This document shows, piece by piece, positions 1 through 9,352 of a stretch of 64,000 nt of DNA. The DNA lies in the NCBI GenBank assembly GCA_003258405.1, contig QKPN01000002.1, forward strand, positions 310,001-374,000. Direction: 5' to 3'. The notes under the pieces were generated by a model, which saw only the letters and a list, made by a program, of their open reading frames with translations, made no database searches and had not been told where the DNA came from. The DNA is from Rhodobacteraceae bacterium DSL-40 (GTDB lineage: Bacteria; Pseudomonadota; Alphaproteobacteria; Rhodobacterales; Rhodobacteraceae). Positions within the stretch are counted from its first letter, which is position 1. Each line of letters opens with the position of its first letter. Both the position numbers and the translations under genes were made by a program.

Positions 1-366
1 GGTGAAATAGGCCCGCGCCGCGGCAGTGGCGAATTCCGGATAGACCGCCACCGGCGTGCGCGGGGTCACCAGCCGGTCGACCACGCCCTGCCAGGTGTCG
101 ATCCAGCCGCGGATCTCGGGCCGCGCCGGCCGCTCGAACAGCCGTGCCCCCGTCATCGCATCGACCTTCGCCACGATGTCGAGGCTTTCGCCCATGAACC
201 CGTCCGCATCCTCGAGGATCGGCAACATCTTCTTGCCGATCATCGAGATCGGCGTTGCCTCGTCGTCATTGAGCTGGACCCGCATCTCAAAGGGGATTCC
301 CTTCAGACCAAGGGCCATCCGCGCCCGCACGCAGTAGGGGCAGTGGTCATAGACATGCAGCTTCAT
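1..366 (-). CDS. grxB: Glutaredoxin 2 (GrxB-type), 3' end outside window
   Basis: This is the N-terminal 122 residues of a GrxB-like glutaredoxin, a GST-fold thiol-disulfide oxidoreductase of the cytoplasm that uses glutathione. The start ATG at 366 begins MKLHVYDHCPYC, so the redox motif CPYC sits at residues 9-12. The thioredoxin-like domain follows, with the IGKKMLPIL stretch that holds the cis-proline. The C-terminal all-helical domain begins near RPEIRGWID and is cut by the window edge. Family members are about 215 residues, so roughly 90 are missing. A GGACAGG sequence a few bases upstream can serve as ribosome-binding site. It lies downstream of pntAB on the same strand, about 118 bp from pntB, and may be read through from it. 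Confidence 0.85.
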   Translation of the reverse strand, partial: MKLHVYDHCPYCVRARMALGLKGIPFEMRVQLNDDEATPISMIGKKMLPILEDADGFMGESLDIVAKVDAMTGARLFERPARPEIRGWIDTWQGVVDRLVTPRTPVAVYPEFATAAARAYFT

Positions 367-484
367 TCACCTGTCCTTGTCCGTGCCGGGCGCTCTCGGC
401 AGGCCCGGAAATGCTTGCGGGCAGACCTTCCGGCCTGCCCGTCCGTCTGTCTCCTGTCGCGGGGAGCGCGGCCCCCCGCCCGGT

Positions 485-1918
485 TCAGCTCAGGCGCTGG
501 AGCAGCGCATCGACCGAGGCGCGGGCATCGCCGTAGAACATCCGCGTGTTCTCCTTGTAGAAGAGCGGGTTCTCGATGCCCGAGTAACCGGTGCCCTGCC
601 CGCGCTTCGAGACGAAGACCTGCTTGGCCTTCCACACCTCGAGCACCGGCATGCCGGCGATCGGCGAGTTCGGATCCTCCTGCGCGGCCGGGTTCACGAT
701 GTCGTTCGAGCCGACGACGATCGCCACGTCCGTGTCCGGGAAATCCTCGTTGATCTCGTCCATCTCCATGACGATGTCGTACGGCACCTTCGCTTCGGCC
801 AGAAGCACGTTCATGTGCCCCGGCAGACGGCCCGCAACGGGATGGATGGCGAAGCGCACCTCCTTGCCCATGCCGCGCAGCCTGCGGGTGAGCTCGGAGA
901 TCGCGTTCTGCGCCTGCGCCACCGCCATGCCGTAACCCGGCACGATGATGACCGAATCGGCATCCTTCAGCGCGTCGGCGACATAGTCGGCATCCGTCGG
1001 CACCATCTCGCCCTCGACCTCCATCGCCGGGCCCGTCGTGCCGCCGAAGCCGCCGAGGATCACCGAGACGAAGCTGCGGTTCATCGCCTTGCACATGATG
1101 TAGGAGAGGATCGCACCCGAGGAGCCGACCAGCGCGCCGACCACGATCAGCAGGTCGTTGCCGAGCGAGAAGCCGATCGCCGCCGCGGCCCAGCCCGAGT
1201 AGCTGTTGAGCATCGAGACCACGACGGGCATGTCCGCGCCGCCGATCCCCATGATGAGGTGGTAGCCGATGAAGAACGCCAGAAGCGTCATCAGCAGCAG
1301 CGCCCACATGCCCCCGGTCGCGAGATAGACGAAGAGCAGGATCACCGAGAGCCCGGCCGCCGTCGCGTTGAGGACATGTCCGCCCGGCAGCTTGGTCGCC
1401 TTGGAGTTGAGCTTGCCCGCGAGCTTGCCGAAGGCGACGATCGACCCGGTGAAGGTCACCGCCCCGATGAAGACGCCGAGGAAGAGCTCGACCCTGAGGA
1501 TCGACTGCTCGACCGAGGTCTTGTGCGCCAGCACCGCGGCGAAGCCCTTGAGCCCCTCGCGCGCCGCCTCGTCCATCGCGAGCACGCGGCCGAGCTCGAG
1601 ATGCGCGTTATAGCCGACGAAGACCGCGGCGAGGCCGACCAGCGAATGCATCGCGGCGACGAGCTGCGGCATTTCGGTCATCTGCACGCGCTTGGCGACG
1701 ATGAAGCCGATGACCCCGCCCGCCGCGATCAGCAGCACGGAGAGGATCCAGAGGCCCGAGCCCGGCCCGATCAGCGTCGCGAAGACCGCGAGCGCCATGC
1801 CCGAGATGCCGTACCAGACCGCGCGCTTCGCGCTTTCCTGCCCCGAGAGACCGCCGAGCGAGAGGATGAAGAGGACTGCCGCGACCACATAGGCCGCCGT
1901 CGTGAAACCGAATTCCAT
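485..1918 (-). CDS. pntB: NAD(P) transhydrogenase subunit beta
   Basis: This 477-residue protein is the beta subunit of the proton-translocating nicotinamide nucleotide transhydrogenase. The complex moves hydride from NADH to NADP+ using the proton motive force. The first about 270 residues are a run of hydrophobic helices (start [17 protein letters not shown]). The C-terminal about 190 residues form the NADP(H)-binding domain III, with [15 protein letters not shown], the [19 protein letters not shown] segment and a [13 protein letters not shown] end, all standard for PntB. Length matches the family (about 460-480). It starts 15 nt after the pntA stop, so the two subunits are cotranscribed and probably translated together. 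Confidence 0.96.
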   Translation of the reverse strand: MEFGFTTAAYVVAAVLFILSLGGLSGQESAKRAVWYGISGMALAVFATLIGPGSGLWILSVLLIAAGGVIGFIVAKRVQMTEMPQLVAAMHSLVGLAAVFVGYNAHLELGRVLAMDEAAREGLKGFAAVLAHKTSVEQSILRVELFLGVFIGAVTFTGSIVAFGKLAGKLNSKATKLPGGHVLNATAAGLSVILLFVYLATGGMWALLLMTLLAFFIGYHLIMGIGGADMPVVVSMLNSYSGWAAAAIGFSLGNDLLIVVGALVGSSGAILSYIMCKAMNRSFVSVILGGFGGTTGPAMEVEGEMVPTDADYVADALKDADSVIIVPGYGMAVAQAQNAISELTRRLRGMGKEVRFAIHPVAGRLPGHMNVLLAEAKVPYDIVMEMDEINEDFPDTDVAIVVGSNDIVNPAAQEDPNSPIAGMPVLEVWKAKQVFVSKRGQGTGYSGIENPLFYKENTRMFYGDARASVDALLQRLS

Positions 1919-1933
1919 TGTCCCTACCCCCGA

Positions 1934-3508
1934 TTACGATTTCTGGAACATCGCGAGCATGCGACGCGTCACCAGGAAGCCGCCGAAGATGTTGATCCCC
2001 GCCATGAAGATCGACACCGCAGCCAGAAGGATCACCAGGAAGGACCCCGAGCCGATCTGCATGAGCGCGCCCAGAATGATGATCGAGGAGATTGCGTTCG
2101 TCACCGCCATGAGCGGCGTGTGCAGGCTGTGCGAGACGTTCCAGATCACCTGGAAGCCCACGAAGACCGACAGCACGAAGACGATGAAATGCTGCATGAA
2201 CGAGGCCGGCGCCACGAGGCCGATCGCGAGCAGCACCAGCGCGCCGACGCCGAGCAGCGTGACCTGCTGCCGGGTCTGCGCCTTGAAGGCCGCGACCTCC
2301 TGCGCCCGCTTTTCCTCGGGCGTGAGTTCCTTGGCCTTTTCCTTCGGCTTCTGCGCCGCGATCGCCTTCACTTTCGGCGGCGGCGGCGGGAAGGTGACGG
2401 CGCCGTCATGGGTGACGAGCGCCCCGCGGATCACGTCATCCTCCATGTTGACGAAAGGCGCGCCGTTCTTCTCGGGCGTGAGATCGTCCATCATGTGGCG
2501 GATGTTGTTGGCGTAGAGCGTCGAGCTCTGCGTCGCCATCCGGCTCGGGAAATCGGTGTAGCCGATGATGGTGACACCGTGATCGGTCGTGATTTTCTCG
2601 TTCGGCACGGTGAGGTCGCAGTTGCCGCCACGCTCGGCGGCGAGGTCCACCACCACGGAGCCGGGCTTCATCGCCTCGACCATGTCCTTCAGCCACAGCT
2701 TCGGCGCGTCGCGGCCCGGAATGAGCGCGGTCGAGATCACCACGTCCATCTCGGGGGCGAGCTCGCGGAACTTCTTGAGCTGGGCCTCGCGGAACTCGGG
2801 GCTCGAGGGCGCGGCATAGCCGCCGGTCGCGGAGCCGTCCTGCTGCTGTTCCTCGAAGTCGAGATAGACGAACTCGGCGCCCATCGACTCGATCTGTTCG
2901 GCGACCTCGGGCCGCACGTCGAAGGCGAGCACGATCGCGCCGAGCGATGCGGCCGTGCCGATCGCCGCGAGACCCGCGACGCCCGCGCCGATCACCAGCA
3001 CCTTCGCCGGCGGCACCTTGCCCGCCGCCGTCACCTGGCCGGTGAAGAAGCGGCCGAAGTTGTTGCCCGCCTCGATGACTGCGCGATAGCCCGCGATGTT
3101 GGCCATCGAGCTCAGCGCGTCCATCTTCTGCGCGCGGCTGATGCGCGGCACCATGTCCATGGCGAGCGCGGTCACGCCCTTCGCCTTCAGGCTCTCGAGC
3201 AGCTCGGCGTTCTGCGCCGGATAGACGAAGCTGATGACCGTCTGGCCCGACCGGGTCATCTCGACCTCGGACGCCTCGGGCGGGCGCACCTTCACGACGA
3301 TATCGGCGCGGCTCCAGAGATCGGCGGCGGTCGGAACGACCTCGACACCGGCGGCAGCATAGGCCTCGTCAGTGAAACGCGCGGCGCCACCGGCGCCGGT
3401 TTCCACGATGCAGGTATATCCGAGTTTCTTGAGCAGTTGGGCCGACTGCGGCGTCAGCGCGACACGCGCTTCCCCCTCGCATATTTCCTTCGGGGCACCG
3501 ATGATCAC
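1934..3508 (-). CDS. pntA: NAD(P) transhydrogenase subunit alpha
   Basis: This is the NAD(H)-binding alpha subunit of the membrane transhydrogenase. I place the start at the GTG at 3508 (protein begins M-I-I-G-A-P-K-E-I), because AAGGAAGAGGA lies 8 nt upstream and family homology begins exactly there; a longer reading to 3574 adds only non-homologous residues. The 524-residue product has the AlaDH/PNT N-terminal domain, a Rossmann segment ([17 protein letters not shown]) near residues 170-190, and a linker rich in Lys and Pro. Four C-terminal hydrophobic helices end in [13 protein letters not shown]. It is the single-chain, E. coli-type alpha subunit, not the split PntAA/PntAB form. It is first in the operon with pntB. 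Confidence 0.95.
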   Translation of the reverse strand: MIIGAPKEICEGEARVALTPQSAQLLKKLGYTCIVETGAGGAARFTDEAYAAAGVEVVPTAADLWSRADIVVKVRPPEASEVEMTRSGQTVISFVYPAQNAELLESLKAKGVTALAMDMVPRISRAQKMDALSSMANIAGYRAVIEAGNNFGRFFTGQVTAAGKVPPAKVLVIGAGVAGLAAIGTAASLGAIVLAFDVRPEVAEQIESMGAEFVYLDFEEQQQDGSATGGYAAPSSPEFREAQLKKFRELAPEMDVVISTALIPGRDAPKLWLKDMVEAMKPGSVVVDLAAERGGNCDLTVPNEKITTDHGVTIIGYTDFPSRMATQSSTLYANNIRHMMDDLTPEKNGAPFVNMEDDVIRGALVTHDGAVTFPPPPPKVKAIAAQKPKEKAKELTPEEKRAQEVAAFKAQTRQQVTLLGVGALVLLAIGLVAPASFMQHFIVFVLSVFVGFQVIWNVSHSLHTPLMAVTNAISSIIILGALMQIGSGSFLVILLAAVSIFMAGINIFGGFLVTRRMLAMFQKS

Positions 3509-3867
3509 GGAATGCGTCCTCTTCCTTCCAGGTGGCGCGGATTCTCTCGATCCACTGCCGGATTCTACATACATAGAGTTGGGTGAGTTCTATTTTTCCC
3601 CCATTCCCATGTCAAACACCGCGACTACCGCCCTTCCCCTGGGAAATAGCCACGACACGAGTGCGGCAAGGGCGCCGGAATCCGGCCCCACCACCGTTGC
3701 CATCTATCTCTGCCAGAGCGCCAACAAGCAATGCCCTGAATTGGCCGGTTGACAGATCGTTTAATTGTTATCGCGTCTTTGGGGCGATCGGGTTGAAACA
3801 TTTCTCGCCATAGAGGCGAATGGCATGGCCGGACCCCGCCTTTCCCGCCGAGACATCAGGAGACCCC
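3509..3867. other. Intergenic region between pntA and ynjB-like gene
   Basis: This 359-bp divergent spacer holds the pntA promoter and leader on the minus strand. Toward the right end there is an isolated TTGACA (3749-3754) on the plus strand with no convincing -10 partner, which may belong to the ABC transporter operon. No small gene with a credible ribosome-binding site was seen. Confidence 0.5.
3587..3615 (-). promoter_or_regulatory. Sigma-70-type promoter for pntAB
   Basis: On the minus strand a perfect -35 hexamer TTGACA (3615-3610) is followed after exactly 17 bp by TAGAAC (3592-3587). The start point would fall near 3580, about 70 nt before the pntA GTG. The match and spacing are the best sigma-70-type signal I saw in the window. 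Placement upstream of pntA supports the call; no transcript data are available. Confidence 0.6.
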
Positions 3868-5091
3868 ATGCCGATCCTCCGTGCCCGTGCCCTCGCCCTC
3901 CTCCTCGCCGCGCTGGCATCTGGCCCGGCGCTCGCCGGCGACCGCCCCGATCCCGCCGACTGGCCCGCGGTGGAGGCGTCCGCCCGCGGCCAGCAGGTCT
4001 GGTTTCACGCCTGGGGCGGCGACCCGCGGCGCAACGACTACATCGCCTGGGCCGCCGACGAGGTCGAGGCACGCTACGGCGTGAAGGTCACCCAAGTGAA
4101 GCTCGCCGACACCGGCGAGGCGGTCGCGCGCGTCGCGGCCGAGAAGGCCGCGGGGCGTGACACGGGCGGCGCGGTCGATCTCGTCTGGATCAACGGCCCG
4201 AACTTCGCCGCGATGAAGGAGGGGGGCCTGCTCTTCGGCCCCTGGGCCGAGGACCTTCCGAACTGGCGCCACGTCGATGTGGCGGGCAAGCCGACCGTGG
4301 TGAACGATTTCACCGTGCCCACCGAGGGTCTCGAGGCCCCCTGGGGCATGGCGCAGATCGTCTTCTATCACGACACCGCGCGCCTCCCCGAGCCACCCCG
4401 CTCGATCGCGGCGCTCGGTACCTGGGCCGCGGCGCATCCCGGCCGCTCCACCTATCCCCAGCCGCCCGATTTCCTCGGCCTCACCTTCCTCAAGCAGGCG
4501 GCCTTCGCGCTCGTCCCCGACACGGCAGCGCTGCAAGAGCCCGTGGACGAGGCGCGCTACGCCGAACTCACCCGCCCGCTCTGGGCCTGGCTCGACGGGC
4601 TCGCGCCCGATCTCTGGCGCGGCGGCCGCGCCTATCCGCTCACCGGCACCGCGCTCAAGCAGCTCATGGCCGATGGCGAGATCGACCTCGCCTTCTCCTT
4701 CAACCAGTCCGAGGCAAGCGCCGCCATCGCCAATGGCGAGCTTCCCGATACCGTGCGCTCCTACGTTCTCGAGGGCGGCACCATCGGCAACGCGAATTTC
4801 GTCGCCATTCCCTTCAATGCCGCGGCGAAGGAAGGCGCGATGGTCTTCGCGAACTTCCTGATCTCGCCCGAGGCGCAGGCCCGCGCGCAGGATCCCGCCG
4901 TGCTCGGCAATTTCACCGTGCTCGACATCGCAAGCCTCGCGCCCGAAGACCGCGCCCGCTTCGAGGCGATCGACCTCGGCCCCGCGACCCTTTCGCCCGA
5001 GGCGCTCGGGCGGAGCCTCCCCGAGCCGCACCCGAGCTGGATGGAGCGCCTCTCGCGCGACTGGTCCTCCCGCTATGGCGTCGGCGAATAG
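3868..5091 (+). CDS. YnjB-like ABC transporter substrate-binding protein
   Basis: This is the periplasmic solute-binding component of a YnjBCD-type importer. The chosen ATG at 3868 has AGGAG 5 nt upstream and gives a classic signal peptide (MPILRARALALLLAALASGPALA, about 23 residues). The mature part starts with a beta strand QQVWFHAWGGDPRRNDYI and has the extracellular-binding-protein pattern DLVWINGPNF and LFGPWAEDLPNW seen in the YnjB family. Total length is 407 residues. The ligand is not known for this family; resemblance to thiamine- and iron-binding receptors is only general. It is followed by a permease and an ATPase on the same strand, which completes the importer. Confidence 0.85.
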   Translation: MPILRARALALLLAALASGPALAGDRPDPADWPAVEASARGQQVWFHAWGGDPRRNDYIAWAADEVEARYGVKVTQVKLADTGEAVARVAAEKAAGRDTGGAVDLVWINGPNFAAMKEGGLLFGPWAEDLPNWRHVDVAGKPTVVNDFTVPTEGLEAPWGMAQIVFYHDTARLPEPPRSIAALGTWAAAHPGRSTYPQPPDFLGLTFLKQAAFALVPDTAALQEPVDEARYAELTRPLWAWLDGLAPDLWRGGRAYPLTGTALKQLMADGEIDLAFSFNQSEASAAIANGELPDTVRSYVLEGGTIGNANFVAIPFNAAAKEGAMVFANFLISPEAQARAQDPAVLGNFTVLDIASLAPEDRARFEAIDLGPATLSPEALGRSLPEPHPSWMERLSRDWSSRYGVGE

Positions 5092-5151
5092 CCCCATCGA
5101 TGCTGCCCCCCACCGCCACACCCAAGGCCAGACCTGCGCTCCCCCGGCCCG

Positions 5152-6852
5152 ATGCCTGAGCGCCCCGGCCTTCTCGCGCTCGCGCCCGCCGTCACCCTCG
5201 GCCTCATCGCGCTGCCGGTGCTCGCGGGGCTCGCGGGCACCATCCTGCCCGGCCTCGGCCTCGCCCCGGCGCTTGGCGGCACCCGGCTCGACCTCGCGCC
5301 CTGGGCGGCCCTTCTCGCCACCCCCGGCCTCTGGCGCTCGGCAGCCCTGAGCCTCGGCACCGGGCTCGCGGCGACCGTGGTCTCGCTCGCCCTCACCACC
5401 CTCATCCTCGCCGCCTGGCACGGCACACGGCCCTTCCGCCTCATCGAGCGCGCGCTCTCCCCGCTCCTTTCGGTGCCCCATGCCGCCGCCGCCTTCGGGC
5501 TCGCCTTCCTCATCGCGCCCTCGGGCTGGGCCGTGCGCGCCGTCTCGCCCTGGGCCACCGGCTGGCAGACCCCGCCGGACTGGCTCCTGCCCGGCGACCC
5601 GCTCGGCCTCTCGCTCATCGCGGGCCTCGCCGCCAAGGAGGTGCCGTTCCTGCTGCTCATGAGCCTCGCCGCCCTGCCGCAGGCCGACGCCGCCCGCGCC
5701 CGGCGCGCCGCCCTCACCCTCGGCTACGGTCCGAGCACCGCCTGGCTCAAGGCGGTCTTTCCCCGCATCTACCCGCAGATCCGCCTGCCGGTCTTCGCCG
5801 TCCTCGCCTTTTCGCTCGCCAATGTCGAAACCGCGCTCATCCTCGGCCCGAGCACGCCCGCGACCCTTGCCGTGCGCCTCACGCAATGGATGCGCGACCC
5901 GGACCTCGCCCTCTGGCTCAAGGCCGCCGCCGGGGCAACGCTCCAGCTCGGCCTCGTCCTCGCCGCGCTCGCGCTCTGGCGCCTCGCCGAGGCCGCCGCC
6001 ACCCGGCTCGGCCGTGCCTGGATCACCCGCGGCACCCGGCACCCGCGCGACCGCCTGCCGCGTGCCGCGGGCGCCCTTGCCGCCGCGCTCGCGACCCTGC
6101 CGATGCTCGCGGGCCTCGCAAGCCTCGCGGTCTGGTCGGTCGCGGGCCTCTGGAGCTTCCCCGACGCGCTCCCCGCAAGCCTCACGCTCCGCGCCTGGAG
6201 CCGCGCCGCCCCCGAGCTCGCCGGCGCCGCCCTCACCACGCTCGGCATCGCCGCCGGGGCCACCGCCCTCAGCCTCGCCCTCGTCCTCGCCTGCCTCGAG
6301 AACGCCACCCGCCGCGGCCGCGGCGCCGGCCGCGCCCTGCTCGCGCTCCTCTACCTGCCGCTCGTCGTGCCCCAGGTCGCCTTCCTCTTCGGCCTCCAGA
6401 TCCTCGGCCTCATGGCCGGGCTCGACGGCGGCCCGCTCGCCGTCACCCTCGCCCACACCGTCTTCGTGCTGCCCTATGTCTATCTCTCGCTCGCCGAGCC
6501 CTGGGCCGCGCTCGACCCGCGCCTCGCCGCGGCCGCGGCAACGCTCGGCGCACCGCCCGGCCGGATCTTCCGCCGCGTCCGCCTCCCGATGATGCTCCGG
6601 CCCATCCTCACCGCCGCCGCCGTCGGCCTCGCCGTCTCGATCGGCCTCTACCTGCCGACGCTGCTGATCGGCGCGGGCCGGGTCGCAACGCTCACCACCG
6701 AAGCCGTCGCGCTGGCCTCGGGCGGCGACCGCCGCCTCATCGGCACCTGGGCGCTGGTGCAGGCGGCCCTGCCCTTCGCGGGCTTCGCCCTCGCCCTCGG
6801 CCTCCCCGCCCTCCTCTGGCGCAACCGCCGCGCCATGCGGCCCGCCCGATGA
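5152..6852 (+). CDS. YnjC-like ABC transporter permease, two fused domains
   Basis: This 566-residue membrane protein carries two binding-protein-dependent permease domains in one chain, as in YnjC, ThiP and FbpB-type transporters. Each half holds about six hydrophobic helices. Cytoplasmic EAA-like loops are visible at AALTLGYGPSTAWLKAVFPR (about residues 184-203) and AAATLGAPPGRIFRRVRLP (about residues 461-479), both with the conserved Gly. Because it contains both permease halves, no second permease gene is needed. The start is the first plausible ATG after the ynjB-like gene and lacks a strong ribosome-binding site, so the N-terminus is uncertain by some residues. Its stop overlaps the ATPase start (ATGA). 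Confidence 0.85.
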   Translation: MPERPGLLALAPAVTLGLIALPVLAGLAGTILPGLGLAPALGGTRLDLAPWAALLATPGLWRSAALSLGTGLAATVVSLALTTLILAAWHGTRPFRLIERALSPLLSVPHAAAAFGLAFLIAPSGWAVRAVSPWATGWQTPPDWLLPGDPLGLSLIAGLAAKEVPFLLLMSLAALPQADAARARRAALTLGYGPSTAWLKAVFPRIYPQIRLPVFAVLAFSLANVETALILGPSTPATLAVRLTQWMRDPDLALWLKAAAGATLQLGLVLAALALWRLAEAAATRLGRAWITRGTRHPRDRLPRAAGALAAALATLPMLAGLASLAVWSVAGLWSFPDALPASLTLRAWSRAAPELAGAALTTLGIAAGATALSLALVLACLENATRRGRGAGRALLALLYLPLVVPQVAFLFGLQILGLMAGLDGGPLAVTLAHTVFVLPYVYLSLAEPWAALDPRLAAAAATLGAPPGRIFRRVRLPMMLRPILTAAAVGLAVSIGLYLPTLLIGAGRVATLTTEAVALASGGDRRLIGTWALVQAALPFAGFALALGLPALLWRNRRAMRPAR

Positions 6853-7508
6853 ACGCCCCGCCCTCCCGGCATGAGGCAGGCCTCACCTTCGAGGAGGTCC
6901 GCATCCTGCGCGCGGGCGTGCCCCTGCTCGAGCTTGATGCGCATATCCCGCCCGGCGAGATCCTCACCGTCATGGGCCCCTCCGGCGCGGGCAAGTCCAC
7001 CCTGCTTGCCTTCGCCACCGGCACCCTCGATCCAGCCTTCACGGCCCGGGGCCGCCTCTGGCTCGACGGCGCGGAAATCACCCACCGCCCGCCGCAGACC
7101 CGGCGGATCGGCATGCTCTTCCAGGACGACGTGCTCTTTCCCCACCTCTCGGTCGCGGGAAACCTCGCCTTCGGCCTCAGCGCCGGGATCCGCGGCCGCG
7201 CCGCCCGACGCGCCAGGATCGAGGCGGCACTCTCCGAGGCGGGCCTCGCGGGCTTCGGCCCCCGCGACCCGGCCACCCTCTCGGGCGGCCAGCGGACACG
7301 GGTGGCGCTGCTGCGCACCCTGCTCGCCGAACCCCGCGCGCTCGCCCTCGACGAACCCTTCTCGCGGCTCGACGCCAGCCGCCGCGCCCGTACCCGCGAC
7401 TTCGTCTTCTCCCACGCCCGCGCCCGCGGCCTGCCGATGCTGCTCGTCACCCACGATGCCGAGGACGCCATGGCCGCGGGCGGCCCCACCATCCTGCTCG
7501 GGGGCTGA
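6849..7508 (+). CDS. YnjD-like ABC transporter ATP-binding protein
   Basis: This is the cytoplasmic ATPase of the three-gene importer, 219 residues, starting at the ATG that overlaps the permease stop by four bases. Walker A is GPSGAGKST (about residues 40-48), the Q-loop is MLFQDDVLFPHL, the signature is LSGGQRTRVALLR, Walker B is ALALDEPFSRLD, and the H-loop is LVTHDAEDA. All ATPase motifs are intact. The protein ends right after the nucleotide-binding domain, so it lacks the C-terminal regulatory domain found in larger sugar or iron importers. This short form fits the YnjD family. Confidence 0.88.
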   Translation: MNAPPSRHEAGLTFEEVRILRAGVPLLELDAHIPPGEILTVMGPSGAGKSTLLAFATGTLDPAFTARGRLWLDGAEITHRPPQTRRIGMLFQDDVLFPHLSVAGNLAFGLSAGIRGRAARRARIEAALSEAGLAGFGPRDPATLSGGQRTRVALLRTLLAEPRALALDEPFSRLDASRRARTRDFVFSHARARGLPMLLVTHDAEDAMAAGGPTILLGG

Positions 7509-7687
7509 CGCGGTTCGCCCGCGCCGCGCGCGGCCCGGCCCCATCGACCTTGATCCACATCCCCGGCCCCGAGGCGGTCCCGCTCCGGACCCGGCCCGCG
7601 ACATTCTCGCGACAAGCCCGCCAACCCGCTTGCCCGACCCCCGCCGGCGCCGCAAGGATGGGAGCCCCGAACCCCCGGAGCGGTCCC

Positions 7688-9301
7688 ATGCTCAGCCAGA
7701 CGCTCGGCGGCCTCGGCCTCTTCCTCATGGGCATGTGGCTCATGACCGAGGGGCTGCGCGAAGCCGCCGGACCCGCGCTCAAGCGCATCCTCGCCCGCTG
7801 GACCTCCAGCGCCTTCCGCGGCTTCCTGACCGGCTTCGGCCTCACCTCGCTCGTGCAGTCCTCGAGCGCCGTCACCGTCGCCACCATCGGCTTTGCCAAT
7901 GCGGGCTTCCTCACCCTCTCCCAGGCGGTCTGGGTGATCTACGGCACCAATCTCGGCACCACGATGACCGGCTGGATCGTCTCGGTCTTCGGCTTCCGCC
8001 TCGATATCGCCGCCGCCGCGCTCCCCATGGTCGGGCTCGGCATGATCCTCCGCCTCGCCTCGGGCCGGAGCCGCAGGGCGGGGCTCGGCACCGCGCTTGC
8101 GGGCTTCGGCGTCCTCTTTCTCGGCATCGAGTTTCTCAAGGCGGGCTTCGAGACCGCCGCGGCCGGGATGACCCTGCCCGCCTTCGCCCCGGGCAGCCTC
8201 GCGGGCACCCTCGTCTACGTCGGCATCGGCACCCTGCTCTCGCTCCTCATGCAGTCCTCGAGTGCCGCGATGGTCGTGGCGCTCTCCGCCGTCTCCTCGG
8301 GCCTCCTCGATCTCGAGCACGCCGCCGCCCTCATCATCGGCGCCAACATCGGCACGACCGCCACCGCGATGATCGCCGCATGGGGGGCGACCCCGGTCGC
8401 GCGCCGCGTCGCCTCGAGCCATGTGGCCTTCAACCTCGTCGCCGCGGGCGCCGCCCTCGCGCTCCTGCCCCACCTGCTCGCTGCCATCACCTGGCTCACC
8501 GCCACGCTCGGCTTCACGACCGACCCCGCCATCGCGCTCGCGCTCTTTCACACCGCCTTCAACATCCTCGGCGTGCTGCTGATCTGGCCGCTCACCCCCG
8601 CGCTCGTGCGTCTGCTCGAGAACCGGTTCCTGAGCCAGGAGGAGGACGAATCCCGCCTCCGCTACCTCGACCAGACCGTGCTGGCCGTGCCCGCGCTCGG
8701 CATCGCGGCCGCCCTCAAGGAAACCCGCCGCCTGCGCGACCTCGCGACGCGGGCGATCGGCGCCTGGCTCGCCGCGCCCGACCGCCCGGACCGGCTGCCC
8801 GCCGCCATCGCCGCCGCCCACGGCCTCGCCGGCGGCATCGCCGAGTTCCTCGCCCGTCTCACCACCCAGCCGATCTCGCCGCGGGAAGCCGCGGAGATCC
8901 AGGGCCTGATGCGCGCGCTCCAGCACTGCGTCGCCGCCCTCGAGGATGCCGGCACCGCCCGCGGCACGCTTGCCGATGTCGAGACCGTGCCGCCCCAGCG
9001 CATCGAGCTTGAACACCGGATCCGCGCCCTGCTCGCCCGCCCCGGCGAGATGACCCCGGAAAACGAGGCAGGGCTTCTCGCCCATCGCGAGGAGATCAAG
9101 GACGAGCTCGTCCACCTCGCCGCCCTCCACGCGCTCTCGATCGACAGCCTCGATCACGCGCTCCGCGGCATGAACGCCGAGCTCCGCATGCTGCGCCACC
9201 TGCGCAAGGCGCACGAGCATCTCGACAGGGCGCCCGCCCCCGAGGGCCCGGCACCCCCTGAAAACGGCGCGGCGCCGCCACCCCCGGCAGCGACGCCCTG
9301 A
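7688..9301 (+). CDS. Na/Pi cotransporter family protein with PhoU-like C-terminus
   Basis: This is a 537-residue inner-membrane protein of the Na/Pi-cotransporter II family (YjbB/NptA type), which moves phosphate with sodium, often outward in bacteria. The chosen ATG at 7688 has GGAG 7 nt upstream and starts the typical MLSQTLGGLGLFLMGMWLM helix. Two inverted QSSS motifs mark the transport repeats: QSSSAVTVATIGFANAG and QSSSAAMVVALSAVSSG. The last about 200 residues are hydrophilic and helical, consistent with a PhoU-like domain. Ion and substrate are inferred from the family only. It is separated from the ABC operon by 179 bp and converges on the arylsulfatase gene. Confidence 0.88.
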   Translation: MLSQTLGGLGLFLMGMWLMTEGLREAAGPALKRILARWTSSAFRGFLTGFGLTSLVQSSSAVTVATIGFANAGFLTLSQAVWVIYGTNLGTTMTGWIVSVFGFRLDIAAAALPMVGLGMILRLASGRSRRAGLGTALAGFGVLFLGIEFLKAGFETAAAGMTLPAFAPGSLAGTLVYVGIGTLLSLLMQSSSAAMVVALSAVSSGLLDLEHAAALIIGANIGTTATAMIAAWGATPVARRVASSHVAFNLVAAGAALALLPHLLAAITWLTATLGFTTDPAIALALFHTAFNILGVLLIWPLTPALVRLLENRFLSQEEDESRLRYLDQTVLAVPALGIAAALKETRRLRDLATRAIGAWLAAPDRPDRLPAAIAAAHGLAGGIAEFLARLTTQPISPREAAEIQGLMRALQHCVAALEDAGTARGTLADVETVPPQRIELEHRIRALLARPGEMTPENEAGLLAHREEIKDELVHLAALHALSIDSLDHALRGMNAELRMLRHLRKAHEHLDRAPAPEGPAPPENGAAPPPPAATP

Positions 9302-9308
9302 TCCTTCA

Positions 9309-9333
9309 GGCCCCCGGCATGGCGCCGGAGGCC
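9309..9333. terminator. Hairpin between convergent genes
   Basis: An inverted repeat of ten base pairs with a single mismatch (GGCCcCCGGC / GCCGGaGGCC) around a 5-nt loop lies just after the Na/Pi gene and before the arylsulfatase stop. It could end transcription from both sides. There is no T-run, so intrinsic termination is not assured. Confidence 0.45.
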
Positions 9334-9352
9334 GCCTGTCGCCTTCGCCCGG

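Noticed and set aside
418-441. Hairpin CGGGCAG-N10-CTGCCCG between pntB and the glutaredoxin gene
   Set aside because: Only 7 bp with a long loop and no T-run; not strong enough to call a terminator.
377-3586. A 1,069-residue plus-strand reading frame opposite pntAB
   Set aside because: It is the antisense shadow of pntB and pntA, full of His/Arg/Asp runs, with no family resemblance; high GC content makes such long shadows common here.
3856-6456. An 866-residue minus-strand reading frame rich in Gly, Glu and Arg
   Set aside because: It lies opposite the complete YnjB and YnjC genes and has repetitive low-complexity composition, so it is a shadow frame.
6737-9220. An 827-residue minus-strand frame
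   Set aside because: It is antisense to the ATPase and Na/Pi genes, whose motifs are intact; composition is low-complexity.
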